A DNA stretch of 64,000 nt from Thermoplasmata archaeon (GCA_023140195.1 JAGLME010000018.1:228621-292620), one strand, 5' to 3'. Numbered from the stretch's first letter, positions 1-8,373 are shown. The notes: generated from the sequence alone by a model not told the origin. Numbers and translations: made by a program.

Positions 1-1
1 T

Positions 2-484
2 GAGGCGGACACGATTGAGAGGGAGCTGTTCAATGAGTTGACCCGAGGAGAGCTCGAGTCCAGGGACCGTGAGGATCTTATGCACCTTGTCAAACGAATC
101 GATTTGGTTGCGGATTGGGCCAAGGTCGCAGGAAGGAACCTCCAGATACTGATAGAGACTGAGATACACATTCCTCCTGAGCTGTGGGCAGAGTACAAGG
201 AGATCACGAAGAACACCGTAGATTGCGCGAGATTGCTCTCCAAGACTGTGGCTGCCTTCGGTGAGGACGCGGACGGGGTCATCAAAGGTGCCAGGGAAGT
301 GAACCGCATGGAACATGTGATAGATGACCTTTACTACAGAACAAAGAAGGCCTTGGTGAAATCCACCGCGGACCCAAGGGTCGTGATACTGCTGAACGAC
401 CTACTTGCAGGGGTTGAGAACGCCAGTGACTTCTGCAAGGATGCTGCGGACATCCTCTCAGTGCTTGTGTTGGCCGGCAGATAG
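2..484 (+). CDS. DUF47 / PhoU-like phosphate transport regulator, 5' end outside the window
   Basis: The reading frame is open from the first bases of the window to the stop at 484, so the gene is cut at its 5' end; the TTG at 38 is probably an internal codon, because the residues before it (IERELFNEL) fit the all-helical DUF47 family. Family members are about 210 residues and are often encoded beside low-affinity phosphate (Pit-type) transporters, which they are thought to regulate. About 160 C-terminal residues are visible, with the helical run around REDLMHLVKRIDLVADWA that is typical of the family, and no membrane segment. The neighbour to the right (pcn) is convergent. Whether a Pit transporter lies upstream cannot be seen from this window. 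Confidence 0.82.
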   Translation, partial: EADTIERELFNELTRGELESRDREDLMHLVKRIDLVADWAKVAGRNLQILIETEIHIPPELWAEYKEITKNTVDCARLLSKTVAAFGEDADGVIKGAREVNRMEHVIDDLYYRTKKALVKSTADPRVVILLNDLLAGVENASDFCKDAADILSVLVLAGR

Positions 485-493
485 ACAAAAAGA

Positions 494-1231
494 CTACTCG
501 CTCTCTATTCTCGGCGCCAGAAGATACTTGACCTCACCCTTCCCGTCGGCGATCTTGAACTCCAATCTTACTGGGTAGTCGTTCCCGAGGTGCATCGTTA
601 TCGACTCAGCCGAGCTAACGGCCTTGATCATGCTGGAAAAGTAGTCAAGCGGGAACAACGCCCTCACGGTCTCCTTGCACGAAAGTTCTTCCAGAAGGTC
701 CTTTGGCAGTTTCAGGTTGACCGAATCGGTGTCCCCCTCGGATATCATCTCAAAACCGTCCGGAGACGAGATCAGCGCTATGTGGTCGGAAACGGACTCA
801 GATGCCCTGATACCCTGACGAAGCTCATCTGTCCTCACTGCAAGCTTGGCGGGAAGGTCCAGACTTGGGACCTTCGGGTCGGACATGCCTGCGGTGTCGA
901 CAAGGGACATCGTTCTCACAATGTTGCCCACGGACATCACCAATCTGTTCTTATCCTCGTCAAGGTCCATACTGATGATCTCACCTGCTCTTGCCAGCTT
1001 GAGGACCTCCCTCATCTTGTTGATGTCTATTCCGAGCTCTGAATCGTCGCCCTTGAACTCCTCGAAGGCGCTCTTCTCAAGGGAAAGGTCCACCATCGCG
1101 ACATGCGCTGGATCAACCGCCTTCACTCCAATTCCGTTCTTCGTAACATTGAACTTGACCTCGTCCACAAGGGTGGAAACGACATCTATCAACTCTTTGA
1201 GAACTTCTGACTTTGCCTTCGCGTTAAACAT
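494..1231 (-). CDS. pcn: DNA polymerase sliding clamp (PCNA)
   Basis: 245 residues, the usual length of archaeal PCNA. The clamp encircles DNA as a ring and tethers replicative polymerase, FEN1 and DNA ligase. The N-terminus (MFNAKAKSEVLKELIDVVSTLVDEV), the inter-domain part and the C-terminal PVRLEFKIADGKGEVKYLLAPRIES end, where the IDCL-facing C-terminal residues lie, are all recognisable. The ATG is preceded by a strong Shine-Dalgarno (gggggag) and a TATA box about 40 nt upstream. It is a single transcription unit ahead of tfs on the same strand but with its own promoter. Identity is secure from sequence pattern alone. Confidence 0.96.
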   Translation of the reverse strand: MFNAKAKSEVLKELIDVVSTLVDEVKFNVTKNGIGVKAVDPAHVAMVDLSLEKSAFEEFKGDDSELGIDINKMREVLKLARAGEIISMDLDEDKNRLVMSVGNIVRTMSLVDTAGMSDPKVPSLDLPAKLAVRTDELRQGIRASESVSDHIALISSPDGFEMISEGDTDSVNLKLPKDLLEELSCKETVRALFPLDYFSSMIKAVSSAESITMHLGNDYPVRLEFKIADGKGEVKYLLAPRIESE

Positions 1232-1265
1232 ACGCTCCCCCTTTCTCGCAGGTAATCGATTCTGA

Positions 1266-1277
1266 AGTTATAAAACT
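1266..1277 (-). promoter_or_regulatory. TATA box of pcn
   Basis: Minus-strand sequence gttttataac lies about 38 nt upstream of the pcn ATG, which leaves a short leader that carries the gggggag ribosome binding site. Confidence 0.65.
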
Positions 1278-1300
1278 ATTCTTGTGGAGATGAAGTCCCT

Positions 1301-1609
1301 TCAGAACTCTCTCCAGGTGTTGCCGCATTTTGTGCATCTGTAGATCCTTGTCGTGGGTTCATCTGCTGCTCTGGTCTGTCTCATGGTGTAAGTCGCTTCG
1401 TTGTGTCCGCACTCATCGCATTCGACCTTGGTGGTTGGCATGGTCTTGGTTATCTCGTCCAGTACCAGGATATCCGCCTTCACCTTCTTTGTCTTCTTGA
1501 CGCTTGACTCGGGCTTGCCCATGTTGGAGGTGAAATCGCAGCCTTCCTTTCGGCAGACCATCTTCCCCTCTTTTGGAAACAGTAATGACTTGCACTTCGG
1601 ACAGAACAT
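1301..1609 (-). CDS. tfs: Transcription elongation factor TFS (TFIIS/Rpb9-like zinc protein)
   Basis: 102 residues, the standard length for archaeal TFS. It binds RNA polymerase and stimulates cleavage of backtracked RNA. Two zinc ribbons are visible: an N-terminal CPKC...CRKEGC ribbon and a C-terminal CDECGHNEA...YRCTKCGNTW ribbon. The C-terminal ribbon contains the acidic cleavage hairpin, seen here as RAADEPTT where most TFS/TFIIS proteins have R(S/A)ADEP. A good Shine-Dalgarno (ccggagg) sits just before the ATG and a TATA-like gtttttatc lies further upstream. It follows pcn on the same strand. Confidence 0.95.
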   Translation of the reverse strand: MFCPKCKSLLFPKEGKMVCRKEGCDFTSNMGKPESSVKKTKKVKADILVLDEITKTMPTTKVECDECGHNEATYTMRQTRAADEPTTRIYRCTKCGNTWREF

Positions 1610-1666
1610 GCTACCTCCGGTTAAGAATGTCCCAGAAGATAAAAACCTTTCGAGACTTAGAATGGA

Positions 1667-2578
1667 TCAACGCTTCTGATATCGCCCAAGAGCCCTCTCT
1701 ACGAGTCTCTTGTTGACCGTACCCTTGTCGTAGCCCTTTCTACCCAGGTTCTTCTTTGCGGCAGCGCTTGTCTTTGCAGCCTTCGCTGGAGTCGTCTTTG
1801 GCTGGGGTTTGGGTTTTGCCACTGCTTTTTTGGGCGCCGGAGCTGCCCTTCTCTTCTTGGCTACGGTTCTTACCGGTATCTTGTTCATGCTGTCCAACTT
1901 TTCAGGGTGTTTACCCCACCAGGTTGCAGATTTCCTCATGTTATACCTCGTTGATGATATTGGTACTCTTGAACTGATCGCGGGCAATGCCACAACAGGG
2001 CTTGCCGTCCTGATGACAAGCTCCCTCTTGGCCTGCTTTCCCACGACACCCCCGATATAGGCGAAGATTATCGTGACGAAATATCCGTTGAGGCCGGTGG
2101 CAAAGGTGACCTTGAGCGCCGCCACAAAGGCTCCTAGATACACCATGGCGAACTCGATGTATGGTGCGAGTATCGGAACGCCAGATGCCACATATCCCGC
2201 CATCAGGGATGGAATCGCCATCAAATAGCTGATCTCATTGACCAGGATCCCGAAGTCATACATGTACGTAAACCCAAAGATCAAGGCCACTGGGAGGATT
2301 GCCGCAGCAATGCCCTTCCAAGGACCCGCTGTCTTCCTCCCTCCCACATATCCTGCGATCATCTGCCCGAGCGTCGGGAGCCACCACAAAAGCACAGAGA
2401 ATGTCAGGATGTACTTCGCACCGGTCCAGAAGCTGTAGGGGAATTTCGTCCTGCCCTTGCTGGCCTGGTATATGCCTTCATCGGTATGCAGGGACAAAAC
2501 TCCATCCTGGACCAGTCGCTGAGTGACAGGGTCTGTCGAGATCTGCTTTCGCTTTTTCTTGCTCAGTATCAATCCCAT
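1667..2578 (-). CDS. Unrecognised membrane protein with a basic Ala/Lys/Pro-rich tail
   Basis: I do not recognise the family. The ATG at 2578 (MGLILSKKKRKQ) gives 303 residues; the longer ORF reaching 2713 would run through two TATA-like motifs and into the NUDIX gene. After a short basic N-terminus there are about five hydrophobic segments (for example YILTFSVLLWWLP, GIAAAILPVALIFGFTYMY, YLGAFVAALKVTF), with GYVGGRKTAGPWKG in a loop. The last 100 residues are hydrophilic and full of Ala, Lys and Pro, unlike the rest, and end in basic RALGRYQKR; such a tail could bind nucleic acid or acidic partners in the cytoplasm, but that is inference. It lies directly after the NUDIX gene on the same strand. 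Confidence 0.6.
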   Translation of the reverse strand: MGLILSKKKRKQISTDPVTQRLVQDGVLSLHTDEGIYQASKGRTKFPYSFWTGAKYILTFSVLLWWLPTLGQMIAGYVGGRKTAGPWKGIAAAILPVALIFGFTYMYDFGILVNEISYLMAIPSLMAGYVASGVPILAPYIEFAMVYLGAFVAALKVTFATGLNGYFVTIIFAYIGGVVGKQAKRELVIRTASPVVALPAISSRVPISSTRYNMRKSATWWGKHPEKLDSMNKIPVRTVAKKRRAAPAPKKAVAKPKPQPKTTPAKAAKTSAAAKKNLGRKGYDKGTVNKRLVERALGRYQKR

Positions 2579-2596
2579 CCCTTCGAATTGAAGTGG

Positions 2597-2614
2597 GTCA
2601 GACTTTTGTCTGAC
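2597..2614 (-). promoter_or_regulatory. Perfect 7-bp inverted repeat in the leader of the membrane protein gene
   Basis: GTCAGAC-TTTT-GTCTGAC lies between the TATA-like sequences at 2621-2647 and the ATG at 2578. It could be a repressor site or an RNA hairpin in the 5' leader. The sequence shows the symmetry; the role is inference. Confidence 0.4.
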
Positions 2615-2620
2615 AAATCG

Positions 2621-2648
2621 ACCATATATGTTAGACCATATATATAGA
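2621..2648 (-). promoter_or_regulatory. TATA-like region upstream of the membrane protein gene
   Basis: Two A/T-rich motifs, catatatgg and ctatatatatgg on the minus strand, lie 45-70 nt upstream of the ATG at 2578. They sit inside the 3' end of nothing but the spacer after the NUDIX stop, and support the shorter start for the downstream gene. Confidence 0.5.
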
Positions 2649-2673
2649 TTTCGGAGGAAAACGTCTGCCAGCT

Positions 2674-3189
2674 CTAAGGGCTCAGGCACTCGTTCCAGAC
2701 ATCCCTCAGCCAATGCTCTTTTCCATAATCGGAGGGGGGTTCCTGGAAAACGGCGGCCTTCTCAATCTCCGCCTTGTCGGCGGGTTCTAGGGTCCCGCTC
2801 GAGGCATCAGCGACGAACACGAATATCCACCTCTCTAGATTCCAGTTCTTGAAGAGGTACTGGCACTTGTGAATCTCGGGCAATCCTCTTAGCTCGATGA
2901 TCAGTCCAGTTTCCTCTTCAGCCTCCCTGATCGCGCCATCTTCCACTGACTCGTCAGCCCAGATCCGTCCACCGGGGAGTCCGAATACGCCCCCTTCGCG
3001 AGCTCTGACCAGGACAATGCCATCATCTGACTTGATCGCTATCCTCGTACCGCCCTTACACTCTGGGTAGTCCTGGATCTCATCTCTTTCACGCAGATCA
3101 ATGTGGAATTCTCTCACCATTGGATTCCCGTACTTCGATGTCAGACAATGGACCTCTTCCTCAGAAGGCCTCTCCACACTGATTCTCAT
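2674..3189 (-). CDS. NUDIX hydrolase
   Basis: 171 residues from the ATG at 3189, chosen because a gaggggtg ribosome binding site stands just before it; the ORF to 3294 would run into the tRNA-Tyr gene. The complete NUDIX box is present: GG-RIWAD-E-SVEDGAI-REAEEETGL matches Gx5Ex7REUxEExGU. Enzymes of this fold cleave nucleoside diphosphates linked to another group, using Mg2+ bound by the REAEEE glutamates. The segment HKCQYLFKNWNLERWIFVFVA is the usual strand pair after the box. The substrate cannot be read from sequence. The gene lies immediately downstream of two tRNA genes. Confidence 0.88.
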   Translation of the reverse strand: MRISVERPSEEEVHCLTSKYGNPMVREFHIDLRERDEIQDYPECKGGTRIAIKSDDGIVLVRAREGGVFGLPGGRIWADESVEDGAIREAEEETGLIIELRGLPEIHKCQYLFKNWNLERWIFVFVADASSGTLEPADKAEIEKAAVFQEPPSDYGKEHWLRDVWNECLSP

Positions 3190-3226
3190 CTTCACACCCC
3201 TCTCATGAACGACCATCGAGAGGTAG

Positions 3227-3333
3227 TCCCGACTCCCGGATTTGAACCGGGGATCTGCTGATTTCGGCCAAAACCGGATTGCTCCGGGAACCAACTACAG
3301 TCAGCCGCTCTAGCCAGTCTAAGCTAAGTCGGG
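3227..3333 (-). tRNA. tRNA-Tyr (GTA), with intron
   Basis: The acceptor stem CCCGACT/AGTCGGG is perfect. The D stem is GCTT/GAGC, the anticodon stem GCTGA/TCAGC, and the T arm CCCGG-TTCAAAT-CCGGG. The anticodon loop CTGTAG-A gives GTA. A 32-nt intron at about 3263-3294 lies after position 37, the canonical archaeal site. CCA is not encoded. The discriminator base is A. Confidence 0.93.
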
Positions 3334-3337
3334 GCAA

Positions 3338-3434
3338 TGCCGCGGGCCGGGCTCGAACCGGCGACTTCAAGATTTCCGATAGCAGACCGAAAGATATCTT
3401 CAGTCTTGCACTCTCCCAACTGAGTTACCGCGGC
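3338..3434 (-). tRNA. tRNA-Phe (GAA), with intron
   Basis: The acceptor stem GCCGCGG/CCGCGGC, D arm, anticodon stem CAAGA/TCTTG and T arm GCCGG-TTCGAGC-CCGGC all pair. The loop CTGAAG-A gives anticodon GAA. An intron of about 24 nt (3374-3397) sits after position 37. The gene ends only 4 nt before tRNA-Tyr, so the two are probably made as one transcript. Confidence 0.93.
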
Positions 3435-3578
3435 ACCAGCAAAATGGATATTCCGATTGATATTTTAAGTTAGTGGTGACAGTTACGGCAGGTCACTTCG
3501 ATGTTCCGTTCTTCTTTGGGAATAATGGGGTTGGGTGGTTCTCAAAAGTGAAAGCCATATCTGTTAATGCCATAAGAA

Positions 3579-3589
3579 GTTATAAATAC
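3579..3589 (+). promoter_or_regulatory. TATA box of the pilus-like operon
   Basis: gttataaatac lies 61-71 nt upstream of the ATG at 3650. It places the transcription start near 3610, downstream of the ORF-track start at 3473, and so decides for the ATG at 3650. Confidence 0.7.
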
Positions 3590-3649
3590 ATTATGGGACA
3601 TAAACAGCATAGCAAGGCAACGGGCATTCTGAATTGTGTGGTGGAGCTA

Positions 3650-4615
3650 ATGAAGCACTACAGGATAAGACGTTCTGTTAGGTGGGACGATGAAGGTGTT
3701 GCTTCGACTGTCGGTACAATTATGGCACTCCTGGTTTTCCTAACGTTCATGTCTCTCATTGTCGATCAGTACGTTCCGGTCTGGATGAAAGACGCCGAAG
3801 CCGCTCATATGAACGAGGCTTTCGGCCAGTTCGGCAACCTGAAGAACAATATCGACATCCATGTTATCGCATGTCAGGTCGCGAGGCAGGCAGGCCAACC
3901 GTGTTTGAGGGCAACGACCTTCACTCCGATCACCCTCGGAGTGGACGGAGTTCCGTTGTTCTCATCGCCCACTGGTGGGGAACTTCAAATGAACCCGTGG
4001 GGAGGGAATGTCTCAGTCGCCTTCGTGTATCAGGCTGGCAACTTCTCTCAACCTGTGAATTCCACCAGCAGTGGAATGATCGATCTCAACGTGTTCAACC
4101 GATACCATGTCCCTCAGAGGGTCATCTATGAGAACGGGGCAGTGCTGGTCTACCAGGTGGACGGACAACTTGTTGGGATCGCTCCTCATTTCATCGTTGA
4201 GAACAGGACCAATTACATTGAGATCTCACTCTCCCAGGTGACCCTGTTCGGCAGGGGAGGGACGTCCGGCGTCAGTACTGAAGGCGCTCGTACCAGGTTG
4301 ATAAACGCCGAGACAGAGAGGTACACCAACCTGACCTCCGACTTCAACATAACCTTGAATACTGATTATGAAGTGGCCTGGTTCCACTACTACAATGCCA
4401 CTCTGTTCGAAGCGTTCGGCGACCCGAAGATCCTGGAAGTGTCAGGTTCTCCCACCAACTATATACGGACCCAATACTTCGAGCTGTCCTACAATCTGAA
4501 CCAGGGGCAGGTCAGGATCCGCATCTACAATGATAGCGCTTTCCCGATATCCACACTCCATTTGATGACCTCCACGTTCGACGTGATAATAGGCGAGACC
4601 GCAGGCAGGTCCTGA
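3650..4615 (+). CDS. Type IV pilin-like secreted protein, first gene of the pilus-like operon
   Basis: 321 residues from the ATG at 3650, which follows a TATA box and a GGTGGAG ribosome binding site. A basic N-terminus (RIRRSVRWDDEG) is followed by VASTVGTIMALLVFLTFMSLIV, which resembles the N-terminal hydrophobic helix of archaeal type IV pilins and allied secreted proteins. The rest is a beta-rich extracellular part with several Asn-X-Ser/Thr sequons and an aromatic-rich second half. The length is far above that of a major pilin, so it may be a minor pilin, tip or adhesin subunit. The stop at 4615 is followed within about 20 nt by the first ATPase gene. The pilin reading is inferred from the N-terminus and gene order. 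Confidence 0.68.
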   Translation: MKHYRIRRSVRWDDEGVASTVGTIMALLVFLTFMSLIVDQYVPVWMKDAEAAHMNEAFGQFGNLKNNIDIHVIACQVARQAGQPCLRATTFTPITLGVDGVPLFSSPTGGELQMNPWGGNVSVAFVYQAGNFSQPVNSTSSGMIDLNVFNRYHVPQRVIYENGAVLVYQVDGQLVGIAPHFIVENRTNYIEISLSQVTLFGRGGTSGVSTEGARTRLINAETERYTNLTSDFNITLNTDYEVAWFHYYNATLFEAFGDPKILEVSGSPTNYIRTQYFELSYNLNQGQVRIRIYNDSAFPISTLHLMTSTFDVIIGETAGRS

Positions 4616-4636
4616 GGTTGTTTGAGAGGTGTTCTC

Positions 4637-6301
4637 GTGGCTAGAAAGAAGAAGAAGGTCCTCCTCCCAAAAGGAACTGTAGCATCTACCGCATCCTGGG
4701 ATGGTGCCAGAGGCTCATACCTTACACGAATCCCTGAAATTGTTAGCGAGAGTGTCGAGGAGCTGGAAGTCACTCCGATCAAACCTCCATACACATATGC
4801 CAGGGTGATTTACGACAATGAGGAGAGCGAGTATCTGTACGAGACGTTCGAACCTGAGCTTACTCCGAGGGACATGGAACTTCTGGACACGGTCAAGGAT
4901 GCCCTCACCAGGACACTGGAATATGATGTTGAGACCTTCGGCAGTAGGGACAAGGAGGAGTACCTAAAGGAGAGCGTGGAGAGCTTCATACGAAGTCGCT
5001 CCCTGAACATTGACAAAGCCACAACCGAGAAACTGATCTATTACATCATTAGGGATTTTGTCGGTTATGGCCCGATAGACGTTCTCATGTCGGACGCAAA
5101 CATTGAGGACGTCTCGTGCGACGGGACCAACGTTCCATTGTTCATTTTCCACAAGAAGTACGAATCATTGAAAGCCTCGGGCAAGTTCGAAGACGATACT
5201 ACGCTCGACTCATTTGTCGTCTATCTGGGTCAGAGGTGCGGAAAGCAGATCTCGGTTGCGAATCCGATTCTGGACGGCACGACTCGGGAAGGTCACCGTG
5301 TCCAGGCCACGTACTCTAGGGAGATTACGACAAGGGGTTCCAGCTTCACCATCAGGCGTTTCAAGGAGAAGCCATTCACGCCCATAGAACTCGTACAATT
5401 CAACACAGCATCGGCCGAGATGGTCGCGTACCTCTGGATCGCGATGGAACACGGGAAGTCCATGATGTGCTGCGGTGGCACGGCCAGCGGGAAGACCGCA
5501 ACGCTCAACGCGGCCGCCCTTTTCATCAGACCCGGTGCCAAGATCGTCAGCATTGAAGATACCAGGGAAATCAATCTCCCTCACGAGAACTGGATACCCG
5601 GTGTCACAAGAAGTGGCGTGGGAGAGAAAGGTGTCGGCGGGAAGGCCGCTGGCGAGATTGACATGTTCGACCTGGTCAGGGCGGCTCTCAGACAGAGGCC
5701 CAATTACATCCTGGTCGGAGAAGTTCGAGGAAGGGAGACGTACACCATGTTCCAGGCCATGGCGACAGGTCACCCAACATGCTCCACCATGCACGCTGAC
5801 TCGGTCAAGTCCATGGTCAACAGGCTGGAGAACCCCCCAATCAATACTCCCAGGATATTGCTCACCGCGCTTAACTTCGTTATTATCCAAAAGCACGCCA
5901 GGGTGGGGAACAGTACTGTTCGAAGGATCACCCAGATAGTCGAACTCGTCGGCTTCGAGCCCGAAACGAACGAACTTATCACCAATACGGTCTATGAATG
6001 GGACTCTGGCACGGACACCTTCATCTACAAGGGTCACAGCTTCATCCTGGATGAGCTGATGGAGATGAAGAACATGACCCATGAGGAGATGGATATGGAG
6101 TTCCAGAGAAGAGTGGACCTCATCAGGTATCTTGTCGAGAAGGACACAACTGACTTCGAAGCGATATCTGAGATTGTCGTATCCTACTACCAGTTCCCAG
6201 ATGAGACGATCAAGAGAATTCGGGATGAAATGGGCTGGGTCAGGGAGGAGATACTCTCTCCGACCAGGTCCGAATCTGAGGAAGGTGAGACATTTGGCTA
6301 G
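4637..6301 (+). CDS. Type II/IV secretion ATPase (GspE/ArlI/TadA family), copy 1
   Basis: 554 residues from the GTG at 4637, which has gagaggtg just upstream; a TTG at 4622 is an alternative. These hexameric cytoplasmic motors drive pilus or archaellum assembly. Visible motifs are Walker A GGTASGKT, the Asp box IEDTREINLPHENW, Walker B YILVGEVRG and the His box TMHADS. The upstream domain (YGPIDVLMSDANIEDVSCDG) is the usual N-terminal part of ArlI-like ATPases. It lies between the pilin-like gene and a membrane-platform gene whose start overlaps its stop by a few bases, so translation is probably coupled. A second copy is 2 kb downstream. Confidence 0.93.
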   Translation: MARKKKKVLLPKGTVASTASWDGARGSYLTRIPEIVSESVEELEVTPIKPPYTYARVIYDNEESEYLYETFEPELTPRDMELLDTVKDALTRTLEYDVETFGSRDKEEYLKESVESFIRSRSLNIDKATTEKLIYYIIRDFVGYGPIDVLMSDANIEDVSCDGTNVPLFIFHKKYESLKASGKFEDDTTLDSFVVYLGQRCGKQISVANPILDGTTREGHRVQATYSREITTRGSSFTIRRFKEKPFTPIELVQFNTASAEMVAYLWIAMEHGKSMMCCGGTASGKTATLNAAALFIRPGAKIVSIEDTREINLPHENWIPGVTRSGVGEKGVGGKAAGEIDMFDLVRAALRQRPNYILVGEVRGRETYTMFQAMATGHPTCSTMHADSVKSMVNRLENPPINTPRILLTALNFVIIQKHARVGNSTVRRITQIVELVGFEPETNELITNTVYEWDSGTDTFIYKGHSFILDELMEMKNMTHEEMDMEFQRRVDLIRYLVEKDTTDFEAISEIVVSYYQFPDETIKRIRDEMGWVREEILSPTRSESEEGETFG

Positions 6302-7322
6302 CCGGGCCGAGAGAGGGGTGTTCGAGAAACTGGATACGAAGCGTGAGTATATCCGGACCAAGAGGGCCAGGCCGGAGGAGGATGCGTATGAGCAGCCTCA
6401 TCTGATATTCCTCCCTGAAGGGTCGAGCTCAAAAGGTATCAGGCTCCCACCCTACCAGTCGTTCTGTTGGGCTATTATGGGCAGGCGCGTGGAGAGGAAA
6501 GGGAAGATAAAACCAGAACTTGAGGAAAACCTCTTCAAAGCCCACATGAAGATTCGTCCAGAGGAGTACGTCGCTTATGCAATGATGACTGCTGTACTGG
6601 CTGGGGTAGTGTCCATCTTCGTCGGGATTCTCCTGTTCTTCTTGCTGTTCTTGCCTTTAGTGGGATGGATGCTCGGCATTGTCTTCACGGCACTATTGGC
6701 AGTGTTCATTCCTTTCCTGACTTATGTGATTATCTTGGGGTCTCCCGGCTCCGCAAAGAAGAAAAGGGCGAGGTTCATAGACGCCAGGATCAGCGGTGCC
6801 ATGAGCTTCATCTCCGCGATGGCCTCGGCGGAAGTCCCTGTCGATGTGATATTCAAGGAACTCTCCAAGGAGTCTGTCTATGGAGAAGTGGCTGAGGAGG
6901 CCAAGTGGATAACGAGGGACACCGAACTCTTGGGTATTGATATTCTTACCGCTCTCAGAGGGGGAGCGCAGAGGTCCCCCTCGACCAAGTTCCAGGATTT
7001 CCTTCAGGGGGTTGTCACTACCAGCACTTCCGGCGGCCAGTTGAAGCCCTTTTTCTTGATGAAGGCGGAGCAGTACGAGAAGGAAGACAAGCTCGAGATG
7101 AGGAAGAAGATGGAGACGCTGGGTATGCTCGCAGAGAGCTTCATCACGGTCGTGGTCGCATTTCCGCTTTTCCTTGTCGTCATCATGGCCATCATGGCCC
7201 TGATCAGTAAGGGCGGTTCGGAGCTAGTTGTCACACTTCTGTTCGTGGTGGTCGGCTTCATGATTCCCATATCACAGTTCGGCTTCATATTTGTCATTTG
7301 GAACATGGAACAGGAGACCTGA
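6294..7322 (+). CDS. Pilus assembly membrane platform protein (T2SSF / ArlJ / TadC-like), copy 1
   Basis: About 342 residues from a TTG at 6294 that has GGAAGGTGAG just upstream and overlaps the end of the ATPase gene; the ORF-track start at 6081 is inside the ATPase gene and not credible. Family proteins form the inner-membrane platform on which the ATPase acts. There is a cytoplasmic segment (LPPYQSFCWAIMG), two to three closely spaced membrane helices near residues 100-150, a helical F domain (ARISGAMSFISAMASAEVPV, with FLQGVVTTSTSGG) and two C-terminal membrane helices ending before NMEQET. The start is the least certain part. Confidence 0.85.
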   Translation: MASRAERGVFEKLDTKREYIRTKRARPEEDAYEQPHLIFLPEGSSSKGIRLPPYQSFCWAIMGRRVERKGKIKPELEENLFKAHMKIRPEEYVAYAMMTAVLAGVVSIFVGILLFFLLFLPLVGWMLGIVFTALLAVFIPFLTYVIILGSPGSAKKKRARFIDARISGAMSFISAMASAEVPVDVIFKELSKESVYGEVAEEAKWITRDTELLGIDILTALRGGAQRSPSTKFQDFLQGVVTTSTSGGQLKPFFLMKAEQYEKEDKLEMRKKMETLGMLAESFITVVVAFPLFLVVIMAIMALISKGGSELVVTLLFVVVGFMIPISQFGFIFVIWNMEQET

Positions 7323-7324
7323 CG

Positions 7325-8362
7325 ATGGCGAAACAGGTTAGTCTCGAGGAAGCGAGAGTCCGGATGTACGAGAAGCATGATTTTACCAAGATCATTGGTG
7401 CGATCGGACTCACCATAGGCTCCATACTGCTTGTCATAGCTGTGTTGAATCTCACCGATCAAGTCGATATGTCATTGAGGGCACTGGATAATCAGGACAG
7501 GAACGACGACGGCGTGATCAATCAGCTCGACAACAATCCAGGGCACGACCTGGACGGCGATGGTGTCCCTGACCAGGGAGAATCGCCGATACGTCGGTTC
7601 TTGAACTTCCTTGTGTTCGCGATATTAGCAATCATCGGACCGATAGGCTTCTACAAGGCCAAGCAGGCGAGCAATGTCAAGGCGATCGAGAGAAGATTGC
7701 CCGACTTTCTGAGAGATGTTGCTGAAGCCGGAAGGTTCGGCATGACGTTGGCAGACGCCATCGTGGTTTCTTCCAGAGGCAGGTACGGCAAACTCACGCC
7801 AGAGATCCAGAAGATGGCGGCCCAGATCCGATGGGGGGTTCCAGCCACAGAGGCATTGAGGCTTCTTACTGAGAGGGTGAAGACGCCCGCAGTCGGCAGG
7901 ATAATCAGCATCATCCGGAAGTCCAGCGATGCTGGCGGGAACGTTGCCGACGTCCTGACGATGGTGTCACACGATGCCAAGGAGAACCAGCTCACCGAGG
8001 ACGAGCGGTCAATCACCATGAGCACTTACATCGCCGTTATCTACATCTCTTTCCTGGTCTTCCTGGTCACAATATGGATACTTAACGTTTCATTCCTTCC
8101 AAAGATGGCGGAGACCTCGACTGTCATCGAGGAGAGTCAAGCCGAGGGCTCAGGATCGGAGGCGACGGTTGGATCGCCGTTGGCGGAGGACATAGTTGGG
8201 CTGATAGCCAATATCCAGATCGCGTTCTACATCGCGGTTATCGTGCACGCCGTGGGCGACGGTCTGTTAGCCGGCGTCCTGGACAGCGGTCAGATAGTCA
8301 ACGGACTCAGACATAGCTTCATTATGCTCATATTAGGTTTCGTTTTCCTTCTCATGGTTTAG
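7325..8362 (+). CDS. Pilus assembly membrane platform protein (T2SSF-like), copy 2, with calcium-loop insert
   Basis: 345 residues from the ATG at 7325, which has GGAG about 9 nt upstream and starts 2 nt after the previous stop. A first membrane helix (ILLVIAVLNL) is followed by a loop rich in Asp with two EF-hand or thrombospondin-3 like stretches (DRNDDGVINQLDN and DLDGDGVPDQGE), then a second helix, a cytoplasmic F domain (RLPDFLRDVAEAGRFGMTLADAI and RKSSDAGGNVADVL) and two to three C-terminal helices. The Asp-rich loop between helices 1 and 2 is not part of the standard family. It should lie outside the cytoplasm and may bind calcium; this is inference from the motif. Confidence 0.86.
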   Translation: MAKQVSLEEARVRMYEKHDFTKIIGAIGLTIGSILLVIAVLNLTDQVDMSLRALDNQDRNDDGVINQLDNNPGHDLDGDGVPDQGESPIRRFLNFLVFAILAIIGPIGFYKAKQASNVKAIERRLPDFLRDVAEAGRFGMTLADAIVVSSRGRYGKLTPEIQKMAAQIRWGVPATEALRLLTERVKTPAVGRIISIIRKSSDAGGNVADVLTMVSHDAKENQLTEDERSITMSTYIAVIYISFLVFLVTIWILNVSFLPKMAETSTVIEESQAEGSGSEATVGSPLAEDIVGLIANIQIAFYIAVIVHAVGDGLLAGVLDSGQIVNGLRHSFIMLILGFVFLLMV

Positions 8363-8373
8363 GGTGGTAAGTG

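Noticed and set aside
5210-6361. 383-residue ORF on the minus strand
   Set aside because: It lies antisense to the first pilus ATPase, has no family motifs and is a codon-usage shadow of it.
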